This document shows positions 46,836 to 55,833 of a stretch of DNA of 64,000 bases, piece after piece. Positions within the stretch are counted from its first letter, which is position 1, and every line of letters starts with the position of its first letter. The DNA is from Marinobacter sp. F4218 (GTDB lineage: Bacteria > Pseudomonadota > Gammaproteobacteria > Pseudomonadales > Oleiphilaceae): the NCBI RefSeq assembly GCF_019443085.1, contig NZ_JAHZIL010000004.1, positions 124,001 through 188,000 of the forward strand, in the 5' to 3' direction. Under the pieces are notes generated by a model. The model saw only the letters and a program-made list of their open reading frames with translations. It ran no database searches and was not told where the DNA came from. The position numbers were made by a program, and so were the translations under genes.

Positions 46836-47888
46836 ATGACCAGACAAACAGCCTCCCCCCAGCGCCCGCGCAATGCCCTGGGCAACATCAGCGTGCTGCA
46901 CGTGTCGGTTCTGCTGAGGGCGGCCGCGGCGGAAGGCGCAGATACTGAACACCTGACCTCCAACTTCCGGCTGAGCGCAGAAACCCTTGCGTCCGCTGCT
47001 GCACGGATCAGCATTCCGCGTTTCATGCGACTGGGCCACGCTGCCATAGCCCAAACAGGGAACCGTGCCCTCGGTCTGCGCATCGGGGCCCTGACACGGC
47101 CCGTCGATGCGGGCATCGCCGGATTGGCGGGCCAGTCAGCGGAGACCGCTGGCGAAGCCCTCAGCACGCTCATCCGATACTCCCTGCTCACCAGCCAGAA
47201 CAGTCGCGGCGCCCCCTCCCTCAACGCAAAAGATCGCCAGGCCCTGTTCTATTCCATACGCCCTTACAACGCGTTCAACTTTTTTGTCGTGGATTCAGTG
47301 CTCGCCGCCTGGACCCAGTTTGTTCGAAACGTTACAGGCCAGTATGAGGTGCTGGAGCGGGTCACCATCGAGTATCCGTCCGTTGGTCAGGATGATCTGT
47401 TTGAAAGCTGGTTCCGGTGCCCGGTTCATTTTGGCGCCAAGGAGAACGGCATTACCCTCAAACCCGAGATCTGGACTCAGCCGACACGGCAGGCGCAGGC
47501 AGCCATGCATGAAAAACTGGTGGACCTGTGTGAGCGGGAGTTGCAGCAAATTCGGAAAGGCTGGACCACCGGCGACCGGGTAAAGCACTTGCTGACACCT
47601 CTGTTCAAGGGTGAAAGCCCGAGCCTTGAAACCATTGCCAGCAAACTGGGCGTGGCTCCCTGGACGCTACAGCGGCAGTTAGCTGCGGAGGGAACAGGGT
47701 TTCGTGAACTGGTGGACGAGACGCGGAAACAACTGGCAAGGGATTATATTCGCGAAACCGAGACGGCTCTTTCGGAGATTGCCTGGCTTCTGGGCTTCGC
47801 CAATCCGGCGGCATTTCATAAGGCCTACCGGCGGTGGTTTGATATCAGCCCCGGTGAACACCGGAACCGGCTGAAGGCAGAACGCTAG
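46836..47888 (+). CDS. AraC-family regulator divergent from fadH
   Basis: A 350-residue regulator. Residues about 30-230 form the arabinose-binding-like ligand domain. The C-terminal HTH pair runs from SLETIASKLGVAPWTLQRQLAAEG to EIAWLLGFANPAAFHKAYRRWFDISPGEHR. It is transcribed away from fadH, with 125 bases between the starts, so it likely controls fatty-acid beta-oxidation genes in response to a fatty acid (inference). The ribosome site is weak. Its stop codon overlaps the stop of an acidic microprotein gene on the other strand. Confidence 0.88.
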   Translation: MTRQTASPQRPRNALGNISVLHVSVLLRAAAAEGADTEHLTSNFRLSAETLASAAARISIPRFMRLGHAAIAQTGNRALGLRIGALTRPVDAGIAGLAGQSAETAGEALSTLIRYSLLTSQNSRGAPSLNAKDRQALFYSIRPYNAFNFFVVDSVLAAWTQFVRNVTGQYEVLERVTIEYPSVGQDDLFESWFRCPVHFGAKENGITLKPEIWTQPTRQAQAAMHEKLVDLCERELQQIRKGWTTGDRVKHLLTPLFKGESPSLETIASKLGVAPWTLQRQLAAEGTGFRELVDETRKQLARDYIRETETALSEIAWLLGFANPAAFHKAYRRWFDISPGEHRNRLKAER

Positions 47889-47971
47889 ATTTCGGTAGCG
47901 TCGTCGTAGCCTTCGTCGTCGTCAAACTCTTCGAACTGGCTTTCGATCAACTCTTCTTGATAATCCGACAT
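47885..47971 (-). CDS. Acidic 28-residue microprotein behind tRNA-Asp
   Basis: Twenty-nine codons, ATG to TAG, with CAGGAT eight bases before the ATG. The peptide begins MSDYQEELIESQFEEF and ends in an Asp-rich tail. It has 13 acidic residues, no Lys, Arg or Cys and several aromatics. Five of its six Asp codons are GAC. It lies 100 bases after tRNA-Asp(GTC) on the same strand, and no terminator separates them, so the two may share the strong tRNA promoter. The last bases overlap the stop of the + strand AraC gene. It could be a small protein-binding or charge-mimic factor. I do not recognise a family. Confidence 0.55.
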   Translation of the reverse strand: MSDYQEELIESQFEEFDDDEGYDDATEI

Positions 47972-48071
47972 GCATCTATCCTGCGTGGGTTCATTCAGAA
48001 GCAGGTTGACGCCAGATCATGACAGTGCAATGACAGAGAACAGAAAAACCGAACTACGAGGGAAGGAAAAA

Positions 48072-48148
48072 TGGCGGAGCGGACGGGACTCGAACCCGCG
48101 ACCCCCGGCGTGACAGGCCGGTATTCTAACCAGCTGAACTACCGCTCC
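48072..48148 (-). tRNA. tRNA-Asp (anticodon GTC)
   Basis: A complete 77-base tRNA on the minus strand. Acceptor GGAGCGG pairs with CCGCTCC, discriminator G and encoded CCA follow, and the anticodon stem CCGGC/GCCGG carries loop CTGTCAC, with GTC as anticodon. A near-perfect promoter lies about 70 bases upstream. Confidence 0.97.
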
Positions 48149-48222
48149 GCGTTGGTCATCACGTCGTGCCCGAACTGGGCGGTGCAATCAGGGGTGTGAC
48201 TGCTCGGTGACAACGAGGGCGC

Positions 48223-48250
48223 ATTATAAAGAGGCACCCGGTTATGTCAA
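48223..48250 (-). promoter_or_regulatory. Consensus promoter for tRNA-Asp
   Basis: On the minus strand: TTGACA, 16-base spacer, TATAAT, then the GC-rich discriminator GCGCCC. Both elements are exact matches to the consensus. The discriminator is of the type found at growth-rate-controlled stable RNA promoters. The expected start is near 48216. Confidence 0.88.
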
Positions 48251-48286
48251 CGCTTTTCCCGAAAAAAATTCCCGGGGGCGTTGACG

Positions 48287-49318
48287 CTAGAGGGCATCGA
48301 CCATGGCGTCCTTGCCCTGAGCCGTTTTCCGGTACTCGATCGGTGTCATGTTCGACCAGCGCTTGAAAGCCCGATAGAAAGTGCTGGGCTCAGAGAACCC
48401 GGTCAGGTAAACGATCTCGTCAATCGATTCGTCGGTGGTCGCCAGCAACTGACGGGCCAGACGGTAGCGGAAGTCCGCCAGCACCTGGTTGAAGCTGGTC
48501 TCTGCCTCCGTCAGCCGGGTACGCAGGGTCCTGGGCTTGATTCCGAGGCGCTCGGCAACCGCATCGAGGGTGACCTCGCCGCTATCCAGCAACTCCGCCA
48601 CAATCCTCTCCACCTGCCCCACGATGTCCCGCTTCTCAAGACGAGCCACCTGTTCGCTGGCAAACCGTTCATGCAGGTCAAGCAACTCGGGCTCCGCATG
48701 GGGCGAGGCATGGGTGAGCAGCGTCGCCGGGAAATACAACCGGTTCTCCGGCGCGCCAAAGACCACGTCACAGCCAAGCACCTCGGCCGCGTGCTCCTGG
48801 CCGGAGTCTCGGTGATGTTCAAACTCGATGCGGGAGGGGTAGAAAGAATCGTCGGTGATGGAACGGAAGAAGGTAATCACACCCTGCACAAAACATTCAT
48901 TGAAATGTTTCAGGCGACTCACTTCATCAGAGGCCGCATCCAGAACCATGCAGGCGTCGTCGCCCTCAATAAAGAAATCCGTGTTGGCGGCGTCGCTCAA
49001 CAGACGCTGGTAATTCTGGGCACGCCGCAGGCCCTCGCCAAAGGTCGGACTGCTGAGAAAAAGGTATTCCAGAACCTGCCCTTTGTAGGCGGGCAACAAG
49101 GGCCCGAGATGAAGACCGATGTCCGGATCTCCCGATACGTCTTCAACCGCTTGCCAGAAGTAAAGCTGGGCGCTGTGGGGGGTGCGCAACTGCTCGGTAT
49201 AAACGTAGTTCTCGTCGACGCCCAGGCGACTGAAAATGGCATCGGTATCAATGCCTCTTTTCTTCATCGCCTCGTAAATCAGGCGCAACATTACTCCCGC
49301 ATCACGAAGTTCCTGCAT
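48287..49318 (-). CDS. AraC-family regulator divergent from a MaoC hydratase
   Basis: A 343-residue regulator with an arabinose-binding-like N-terminal domain (residues about 10-205) and a C-terminal HTH pair (TLDAVAERLGIKPRTLRTRLTEAE ... VYLTGFSEPSTFYRAFKRWSNMTPIEYR). GGGA lies before the ATG. It lies 259 bases from the start of the divergent MaoC gene, and the two share the interval with an operator-like repeat. It is the third regulator of this subtype in the window, next to a lipid-metabolism gene, as are the other two. Confidence 0.88.
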   Translation of the reverse strand: MQELRDAGVMLRLIYEAMKKRGIDTDAIFSRLGVDENYVYTEQLRTPHSAQLYFWQAVEDVSGDPDIGLHLGPLLPAYKGQVLEYLFLSSPTFGEGLRRAQNYQRLLSDAANTDFFIEGDDACMVLDAASDEVSRLKHFNECFVQGVITFFRSITDDSFYPSRIEFEHHRDSGQEHAAEVLGCDVVFGAPENRLYFPATLLTHASPHAEPELLDLHERFASEQVARLEKRDIVGQVERIVAELLDSGEVTLDAVAERLGIKPRTLRTRLTEAETSFNQVLADFRYRLARQLLATTDESIDEIVYLTGFSEPSTFYRAFKRWSNMTPIEYRKTAQGKDAMVDAL

Positions 49319-49453
49319 AAAATCCCGCTTTTTTTATTCGTTTAATACCACTTTGACCCGGCGGACAATTTCCGGGGCAAGCCAAGTCAATGCCTGATCC
49401 AGCCGGATTTGCCAGAGTGAAGGCCTTTGATATGAAGCTTCTAGGACTAAGGT

Positions 49454-49473
49454 CTGATATTAGAGCATATCAG
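49454..49473. promoter_or_regulatory. Inverted repeat in the AraC-MaoC interval, possible operator
   Basis: CTGATAT and ATATCAG with a six-base spacer, a perfect 7+7 repeat about 105 bases before the MaoC start. AraC-type proteins usually use direct repeats, so the binding protein is uncertain. Confidence 0.4.
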
Positions 49474-49577
49474 GCCACAGACGCACAGTTGTACCAGAAT
49501 GTAAAAATAACCGGTACTTACGTGACCAATTCACGACTACAGTTAATGGCGAATACCTGCGCCGGGAGACAACCCTT

Positions 49578-50453
49578 ATGTCAGATACTTTTATTTACCG
49601 CAACGCCCCGCCGGGCCTGCTGCCCCTCTACGCCCGGGCACTGATGCCGAAACCGGTAAAAGCCGGCCGCGACGTCACCATACCGGCATTGTCTGCACGA
49701 CTGCTGGGCGCCAGCACCGCAGGTGATAAGCTGGCGCGGTATAAAACAATCTGCGGCTTCACGCAGACGACCAGCATTCCCGTGACCTGGCCGCACGTCA
49801 TGGCGTTTCCGCTCCACCTCAAGCTGCTGACTGCCCCATCCTTTCCGTTGCCTCTTCTGGGACTGGTTCACCTGCGCAATACCATTACCCAGCACCGTGC
49901 AATCGGAGTGGGTGAAACCCTCGATCTGACCGTTCGCCTGGGCAAACAGGAGCGCACAAGCCGGGGTATCGAGTTCGATCTGATTACCGAGGCCCACGCC
50001 GCAGGCAAACTGATCTGGGAGGAGTCCAGCATTACGCTGTACCGGCGAGCGGCGACAGAATCCGGGACTGGCCGGAAGTCCGCGCCGCCGGAGCTGGAGC
50101 GGTACCCCAATACGCTGAGCATCGACGCTCCGGAATCCATCGGCCGACAGTATGCCGGCGTCTCGGGCGACAGCAACCCGATTCACATGCACGCACTCAG
50201 CGCCAAAGCCTTCGGGTTCCCGAGGGCAATCGCCCACGGCATGTGGAGCAAAGCCCGCGCACTGGCACTACTGGAACAACAGGAGGACTGGAAGCCCGGC
50301 GCCTTCCGGGTGTCCTGCCAGTTCAAGAAGCCGCTGTTCCTGCCCGGAACGGCGCAACTCAACTGGCATTCCGGTGCGTCAGGCTGGGACTATCAACTGT
50401 TGAATTCGAGGGGCGATGCCCCGCATCTCAGCGGTCACATCGAATGGCTGTAA
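49578..50453 (+). CDS. MaoC-like (R)-specific enoyl-CoA hydratase
   Basis: A 291-residue hotdog-fold protein. The hydratase 2 motif is GVSGDSNPIHMHALSAKAFGFPRAIAHGMW, residues about 194-223, with likely catalytic Asp198 and His203. The N-terminal part would supply the second hotdog half, as in two-domain family members of this length. GGGAGA lies about ten bases before the ATG. Such enzymes take 2-enoyl-CoA to (R)-3-hydroxyacyl-CoA, for fatty-acid or PHA metabolism. It is a single gene divergent from an AraC regulator, and no neighbour reveals the pathway. Confidence 0.85.
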   Translation: MSDTFIYRNAPPGLLPLYARALMPKPVKAGRDVTIPALSARLLGASTAGDKLARYKTICGFTQTTSIPVTWPHVMAFPLHLKLLTAPSFPLPLLGLVHLRNTITQHRAIGVGETLDLTVRLGKQERTSRGIEFDLITEAHAAGKLIWEESSITLYRRAATESGTGRKSAPPELERYPNTLSIDAPESIGRQYAGVSGDSNPIHMHALSAKAFGFPRAIAHGMWSKARALALLEQQEDWKPGAFRVSCQFKKPLFLPGTAQLNWHSGASGWDYQLLNSRGDAPHLSGHIEWL

Positions 50454-50472
50454 AGGCCCGGAGGCTTGGTAT

Positions 50473-52062
50473 TCAGGCTTCCCCGGCGCCCGAGGCGACT
50501 TCAGGGGCACAGGGCGCTCCGTCCGCTCCAGCCACTGGCAGGGTAAAGTAGAAGCAGGCGCCCCCGCCCTCGGGGCGCTCAAAGCCGATATCCCCACCTT
50601 GCGCCTGAATCAGGGACCGGCAGGTGGCAAGGCCGATGCCCATGCCCTCATCCTTGGTGGTGTAGAACGGCAGAAACAGCTTGTCTTCGGCGTCTGCCGG
50701 CAGGCCAACGCCATGGTCCCGCACCTGGACACGAACGCAGCTTGAGCCGAGCAATTCGGCACTTACCTCAACCGGCGTTGAGGCATCGGCGCTCCGGGTC
50801 GCCTCCAGCGCATTACGGATCAGGTTCAGGGCAACCTGCTGGACCTGGATCGGATCGGCCGCCACATCCGGCAGCGAATCCGGGACCGACAGCTCAATCC
50901 CACCCTCGTTGTTACGCATGTCGACTTCTGCGAACTGGCGGGTGTCCTCGAGCAGCGCCGGGACCGATATGACTTCTTTGCCAGTCGCCGGCTTTTTCAT
51001 GAATCGACGAATTCGGCGAATGATCTCGCTGGCGCGGTGGGATTGGGCCTCGATCTTGTCCAGGGTCTCACCCAGCAAACCGAGGTCGGGGTTTTCCTTG
51101 CGCATCATTCGCTTGGACACCCGGGCATAGTTGGTGATTGCCGTGAGCGGCTGGTTCACCTCATGGGCAAAGCCGGCCGCCATCTCGCCCATGGTGGTCA
51201 GTCTCGATGCGTGGGCCAGCTGGTCCCGCTGCTCCTGAACCAACGCCCTGGCCTCTTCCAGAGCCGCCTCGCTCTCGAGTTCTGCTGTGATGTCCCGGAA
51301 TACCACCACGGCGCCATGCAACTGGTCATTATCAAGCTTCGGCGTCGACCGGTATTCCGCAGGAAACCCGCTGCCGTCCGTCCTCTTCATCCGGATGTTG
51401 CGCTGGCCCTCGGCCCTGCCCTGGCAGCAGGTGGTCTGAACCGGCAAACCGTCCGGACAATCACCGCAGGTCGCAAAGTGCACTTCAAAAAAGTTTCGGC
51501 CAACCAGCTCATCGACCGGGCAGCGCATGATCTCCGCCGCGGCCGGATTGGCAAACTCGATAACCCCGTTCTCATCCAGACCGTAAATGCCTTCACTGAT
51601 GGAGTTGAGAATCCGGGTCTGGTCGCCCTGGAGTTCCCGGTTCCGTGCCTGAAGCTCCCGCTCAAGACGAATAACCCGGGCGTGGGTCTTCACCCGCGCA
51701 ATTACCTCAAGGGACTGGAAAGGCTTGGAAATGTAATCGGCACCACCGAGGGAAAATCCCTTCACCTTGGCCTGCAGATCGTCCAGGGCAGACAGAAACA
51801 CCACGGCGCAGTCTGCCGTCGCCGGATCCGCCTTGAGGCGTTCGCACACCTCGTAGCCATCCATTTCAGGCATCATGATGTCCAGCAGGATTACTTCGGG
51901 CTGGTGGCGATGGGCAAGGTCCAGGGCCTTTTCACCTTCGTTGGCGATCAACAGGCGATAGCCCTTGTCTTTCAGGGTCTCATAGAGGACTTTGAGGTTC
52001 TGTGGATTATCATCCACGAGCAGAACCGTCACCTCCGAGTTCTCACTGACAACTTCAGTCAT
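50473..52062 (-). CDS. REC-PAS histidine kinase with a Cys cluster in the PAS domain
   Basis: A 529-residue cytoplasmic kinase. It has a receiver domain at residues 12-130 with phospho-acceptor Asp61, a coiled linker, a PAS domain at about 150-265, the HisKA helix with His300 (AAGFAHEVNQPLTAI) and an ATPase domain (NLIRNALEA, DHGVGLP, GMGIGLAT). No membrane helix is present. The PAS domain contains Cys199, Cys202, Cys212 and Cys213, so it could bind a metal or respond to redox. It ends the LonB-RR-HK run, 45 bases after a FixJ-type regulator, its likely phosphorylation partner. Confidence 0.9.
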   Translation of the reverse strand: MTEVVSENSEVTVLLVDDNPQNLKVLYETLKDKGYRLLIANEGEKALDLAHRHQPEVILLDIMMPEMDGYEVCERLKADPATADCAVVFLSALDDLQAKVKGFSLGGADYISKPFQSLEVIARVKTHARVIRLERELQARNRELQGDQTRILNSISEGIYGLDENGVIEFANPAAAEIMRCPVDELVGRNFFEVHFATCGDCPDGLPVQTTCCQGRAEGQRNIRMKRTDGSGFPAEYRSTPKLDNDQLHGAVVVFRDITAELESEAALEEARALVQEQRDQLAHASRLTTMGEMAAGFAHEVNQPLTAITNYARVSKRMMRKENPDLGLLGETLDKIEAQSHRASEIIRRIRRFMKKPATGKEVISVPALLEDTRQFAEVDMRNNEGGIELSVPDSLPDVAADPIQVQQVALNLIRNALEATRSADASTPVEVSAELLGSSCVRVQVRDHGVGLPADAEDKLFLPFYTTKDEGMGIGLATCRSLIQAQGGDIGFERPEGGGACFYFTLPVAGADGAPCAPEVASGAGEA

Positions 52063-52107
52063 ATAAACGGGGCCGATTGAAAAGGTCTCCGTATGATGCC
52101 GACAGGA

Positions 52108-52734
52108 TCACCGGGCGTCGATAAGGTCCTTTACGGACAGGACCATACGAACCAGGTGCGCCAGGGAGTGGGTCCCCATCTTGTGCATAACCCGGGAACG
52201 GTGAATTTCCACCGTCCGTTGACTGATTTCCAGCTCGATCGCAATCACCTTGTTGGCCTGTCCCGCAATCATCCGGTCCATGATCTCGTGTTCGCGGGGG
52301 GTGAGGCTTTTAACGCGACGAATGATTTCCTGCTTCTCATCGAGGGTCTTGCGCTGCTCGAGATCCTGTTCAAGAGCCGCCTCGATTTTTTCCAGCAGGG
52401 CTTCTTCCCGATAGGGCTTCTGGATAAAGTCCACAGCCCCTTCCTTCATGGCGTCCACGGCCATGGGGACATCGCCGTGTCCAGTCACAAAAATGATGGG
52501 CAGGATGGAGTGCTTTTCGTTCAGCTTTTTCTGAAGCTCCATACCATCCATACCCGGCATGCGGATATCCAGCACAATGCACCCGGCCATCTTTTCGGAG
52601 TAGTCCTTGAGAAAAGCCGTTGCGTTCTCGTAGGTCTTCACCGGCTTGCTGTCTGACTTCAGCAGCAGCTCCAGTGAATCACGAACCGCTTCATCGTCTT
52701 CTACTACGTATACGGTCTGCTGGATATCAGTCAT
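52108..52734 (-). CDS. FixJ/TodT-type response regulator
   Basis: A 208-residue regulator with receiver Asp56 (IVLDIRMPGMDG) and a LuxR-type HTH at about residues 138-200 (SLTPREHEIMDRMIAGQANKVIAIELEISQRTVEIHRSRVMHKMG). FixJ relatives act in O2-, redox- or hydrocarbon-responsive pathways. It lies 39 bases after the LonB-like gene and before its partner kinase. Confidence 0.93.
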   Translation of the reverse strand: MTDIQQTVYVVEDDEAVRDSLELLLKSDSKPVKTYENATAFLKDYSEKMAGCIVLDIRMPGMDGMELQKKLNEKHSILPIIFVTGHGDVPMAVDAMKEGAVDFIQKPYREEALLEKIEAALEQDLEQRKTLDEKQEIIRRVKSLTPREHEIMDRMIAGQANKVIAIELEISQRTVEIHRSRVMHKMGTHSLAHLVRMVLSVKDLIDAR

Positions 52735-52773
52735 GTGTGTGTTCTCTCCTGTCCACTTTCTTATGATGTCCGG

Positions 52774-55209
52774 TCAGTGAATTGACGGATCCTTATGATC
52801 GTCCCGGGCATGTTCCTGACGCTCATGTTCACGCATTTTTTCAAGCCGTTGTTGGATAATGCCAAAAACGCTCTGCTTCGGGTACCTGCCCTTGTCATCC
52901 GCCTTGCCGGCAGGTTTGCCGAGCAACAGGGTGACAGCCTCTTCCAATCGGCTGGCGGCATAGACCGCAAACCGACCCTCGCGGGCGGCGTTGACCAATT
53001 CACTGTCCAGCATCAGGTTCTGGACGTTGGTACTGGGGACAATTACGCCCTGGGTGCCGGTGAGACCGCCTTTTAACTGACAGGTTGCAAAGAAGCCTTC
53101 GACTTTCTCGTTTACCCCGCCAATAGGCTGAACCTCTCCGAACTGGTTGACTGAGCCGGTAATCGCCAGGTCCTGCCTGACCGGGATCTCGGCCAGGGCC
53201 GAGATCAGGGCACAGAGTTCCGCCAGGGATGCGCTGTCGCCGTCAATTTCTCCATAGTTCTGTTCGAAGGTCAGGCTGGCAGACAGATGCATCGGGTCTG
53301 TGATTGCAAAGTGAGATGCCAGCCAGGAGCTGAGAATCATGACGCCCTTGGAGTGGATATTGCCTCCCAGCTTCACATCCCGCTCGATATCCATCACCGC
53401 ACCATCTCCATAGTAGCAGGTTGCAGTGACACGGTTGGAAAGGCCGAATTCGAACCCACCGGTCGACAGCACCGACAACGCGTTTACCTGCCCAACGCAG
53501 GTGCCGCTGGTGCTGACCAGGGTCGACCCGTCACGAATGGAATCGTAGAACTGGTCACGGATACGGCTGCTGCGGTATTTGGCGCTTTCCAGTGCCCGCT
53601 CTACGTGTGCGTCCTGAATCAGTTTCGCACCCGCCTGGCGAGCCCAGAAATCGGACTCGCGAAGCAGATTGGCAATATCGGCGGCGTGCAGAGAAAGGCG
53701 GTCCTGATGCTCCGCCATTCGCGAACTGTGCTCAATCACCCGAGCCACCGCCTTGTTCGAGCAGTGCAGGAGCTTCTTCTCGCTGACAAGACTGGCAATG
53801 AACTTGGCATACAGCAGCTGGCTGTCGTCGGACCGATACATTTCATTCTCGAAGTCCGCCGTCACCCGGAACAATTCGGCGAACTCCGAATCGTATTCCT
53901 GCAGCAGCATCCAGGTTTCCCGGTCACCAAACAGGACAATCTTCACATCCAGCGGCACCGCTTCCGGCTCGATGGAAATGGTGCCAGACAGGGTCAGTTC
54001 GCGCTCCAGCGAATTGATCTGGATGGACTTGGATCGCAGAGCCCGCTTCAGACCATCCCAGACGAACGGCTGCTCCAGTACCTTGATGGCATCCATCAAC
54101 AGGTAACCACCGTTGGCCCGGTGCAGGCTGCCCGGCCGGATCAGCGAGAAGTCGGTGAACACCGTGCCTTTATAGGTCACGTTCTCCACGTAACCGAACA
54201 GGTTGTGGTAGGTCGGGTTATCCTCAACCACCACCGGTACTTCGTTGGTTTTCTGATGTACCAACAGGTTGACCAGATAGCGCCGGGGCATTTTCTTGTC
54301 GAGCGAGGCGTAGGCAATAGCCGCCTGTTCGTCGTCATCGTCGAGGAAAATATCCAGGTTCTCGGCGAGGTCGTTCCGCACCGCCTCAAAATAGGAAACC
54401 ACGTCGGGCAGATCCCGGTATTTTTCCTCCAGCTCGTCAATCTGGTGGCCCGAAATGCCTTCGAGGGTTTCCTTGTTCAGCGCCTGCTGCTTGTCGGCAT
54501 ACTCCTGCTCCCAGTCTGCCAGCTTGCGCAGCGCCTGCCGGAGCTTCTTTTCCAGCTTGTTGATTGAGTCCTCGAACTTGTCCCGCTGCTCTTCGGTCAG
54601 TGCCTGGAAGGACTCTGCGGTGTGCGGTTCGTCGCCGTTCATGGCGACAAGCCGGTAACCACCGGGCGTGGTGACGGTCAGGCTGACCTTCTTGCGCCTG
54701 GCCTGGGCCGCCACCTTCTCCAGTTCATCTTCCTGCATCTTGCCGTATTCGTTCTTGAGCTGTTCCGACCGTTCCAGAAAGCTGTCGCTGTCGAACGTCT
54801 GAGGGATGACCTTGACCAGCCGGCTCATCAGCTTTTCCATGTCCTGCTTGAGCTGGGTGCCCTTGCCCGCGGGGACTTGCAGCAGCCGAGGAACCCGTGG
54901 TTCCTCAAAATTGGCAACATAGCACCAGTCATGACTCTGCTGGTCCGTATCGACGTGGTGCTCGAGGTAACGCAGCATCATGGTGCGCTTGCCCAGCCCG
55001 TTTCGTCCTACCGCATAGACGTTATAGCCGCCATGGGGCATGGCCAGTGCGAAGCGAACGGCCTCCTGGGCCCGATTCTGGCCGACGATTTCGGCCAGTG
55101 GCTCCAGTTGCCGGGTGGTTTTGAATGGCAGGTCTTTCAGAACACAGGCTTTGTAGAGCTGGTGCAGAGACAGTGACTTCAAGGTACGGTCCTGTAACGG
55201 TTGAATCAT
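52774..55209 (-). CDS. LonB-like ATP-dependent protease
   Basis: An 811-residue AAA+ protease of the Lon-related (AAA_32/Lon_C) group. Walker A is GRNGLGKRT at 68-76. The C-terminal proteolytic domain has the Ser-Lys dyad in DGDSASLAELCALISALAEIPV and GGVNEKVEGFF. The whole middle part contains a long inserted helical region (EQRDKFEDSINKLEKKLRQALRKLADWEQEY). I choose ATG 55209. An upstream GTG at 55257 is possible, and neither has a strong ribosome site. It heads a same-strand run with a response regulator and kinase, so it might be part of the same stress response. Confidence 0.88.
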   Translation of the reverse strand: MIQPLQDRTLKSLSLHQLYKACVLKDLPFKTTRQLEPLAEIVGQNRAQEAVRFALAMPHGGYNVYAVGRNGLGKRTMMLRYLEHHVDTDQQSHDWCYVANFEEPRVPRLLQVPAGKGTQLKQDMEKLMSRLVKVIPQTFDSDSFLERSEQLKNEYGKMQEDELEKVAAQARRKKVSLTVTTPGGYRLVAMNGDEPHTAESFQALTEEQRDKFEDSINKLEKKLRQALRKLADWEQEYADKQQALNKETLEGISGHQIDELEEKYRDLPDVVSYFEAVRNDLAENLDIFLDDDDEQAAIAYASLDKKMPRRYLVNLLVHQKTNEVPVVVEDNPTYHNLFGYVENVTYKGTVFTDFSLIRPGSLHRANGGYLLMDAIKVLEQPFVWDGLKRALRSKSIQINSLERELTLSGTISIEPEAVPLDVKIVLFGDRETWMLLQEYDSEFAELFRVTADFENEMYRSDDSQLLYAKFIASLVSEKKLLHCSNKAVARVIEHSSRMAEHQDRLSLHAADIANLLRESDFWARQAGAKLIQDAHVERALESAKYRSSRIRDQFYDSIRDGSTLVSTSGTCVGQVNALSVLSTGGFEFGLSNRVTATCYYGDGAVMDIERDVKLGGNIHSKGVMILSSWLASHFAITDPMHLSASLTFEQNYGEIDGDSASLAELCALISALAEIPVRQDLAITGSVNQFGEVQPIGGVNEKVEGFFATCQLKGGLTGTQGVIVPSTNVQNLMLDSELVNAAREGRFAVYAASRLEEAVTLLLGKPAGKADDKGRYPKQSVFGIIQQRLEKMREHERQEHARDDHKDPSIH

Positions 55210-55429
55210 TGGCCGGTCATTGTAGATTCTGCGGCCGCCCCTGTCGCGTGCGAGCACAAGATTTCTGCCGGGCTGGCGGCCCTTTATGGAAGTGTTAGCC
55301 AGTTCACACTTTCATGAATGGTTATTTTTCAGACAGATGTTCCAGAACTAAACTTCATCTCCCGGTCGCAATCCGTCTGCTGGATTGCCGGGGGACAACA
55401 AAGACAAGACACGCAACGGACGCACCTGT

Positions 55430-55807
55430 ATGACGAGTGATTCAACCGATCGGAGAATCAAGGATCGCTACCCAGCCTCTTGCCTTCAGGTCTGGTTACG
55501 GGAACGCGGGTTCCTTGGCCGTGGCAAGCAGGCCACCTCGGTCACCTGCCTGGACCTGAACCGTTACGGCATGGCCGTTCTCTGCCCGCGACCGGTGGAG
55601 CCTGGTGTTCGTTTATTCCTGGACTTTGCCGGCAAGTACATCCGGGAATCCCGTGTGGGTGCCCGGGTTGTGGAGTGCCAGCCATACCAGGCCGGCTTTC
55701 GGATCAGCGTACAGTTCAGTTACTGCCTGGATAAAAAAGGCTATTCACGCGCCATGGACAACGCATTGTCACGGATCGAAGGTTTCTACAACCGTTTAGC
55801 CAGCTAA
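55430..55807 (+). CDS. PilZ-like protein with a degenerate c-di-GMP motif
   Basis: A 125-residue small protein. It begins with the PilZ-type arginine pair Arg9-x3-Arg13 and has, near residue 42, DLNRYG at the place of D/N-x-S-x-x-G, so the Ser is Asn. PilZ proteins bind c-di-GMP and control motility or polymer export. The changed residue could lower or remove binding. The ATG at 55430 is a better start than the upstream TTG 55385, although the ribosome site is weak. It stands between the LonB-like gene and a convergent flavodoxin-like gene. Confidence 0.7.
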   Translation: MTSDSTDRRIKDRYPASCLQVWLRERGFLGRGKQATSVTCLDLNRYGMAVLCPRPVEPGVRLFLDFAGKYIRESRVGARVVECQPYQAGFRISVQFSYCLDKKGYSRAMDNALSRIEGFYNRLAS

Positions 55808-55833
55808 CTCCCCTTCCAGGCCAACTCCGGGGG

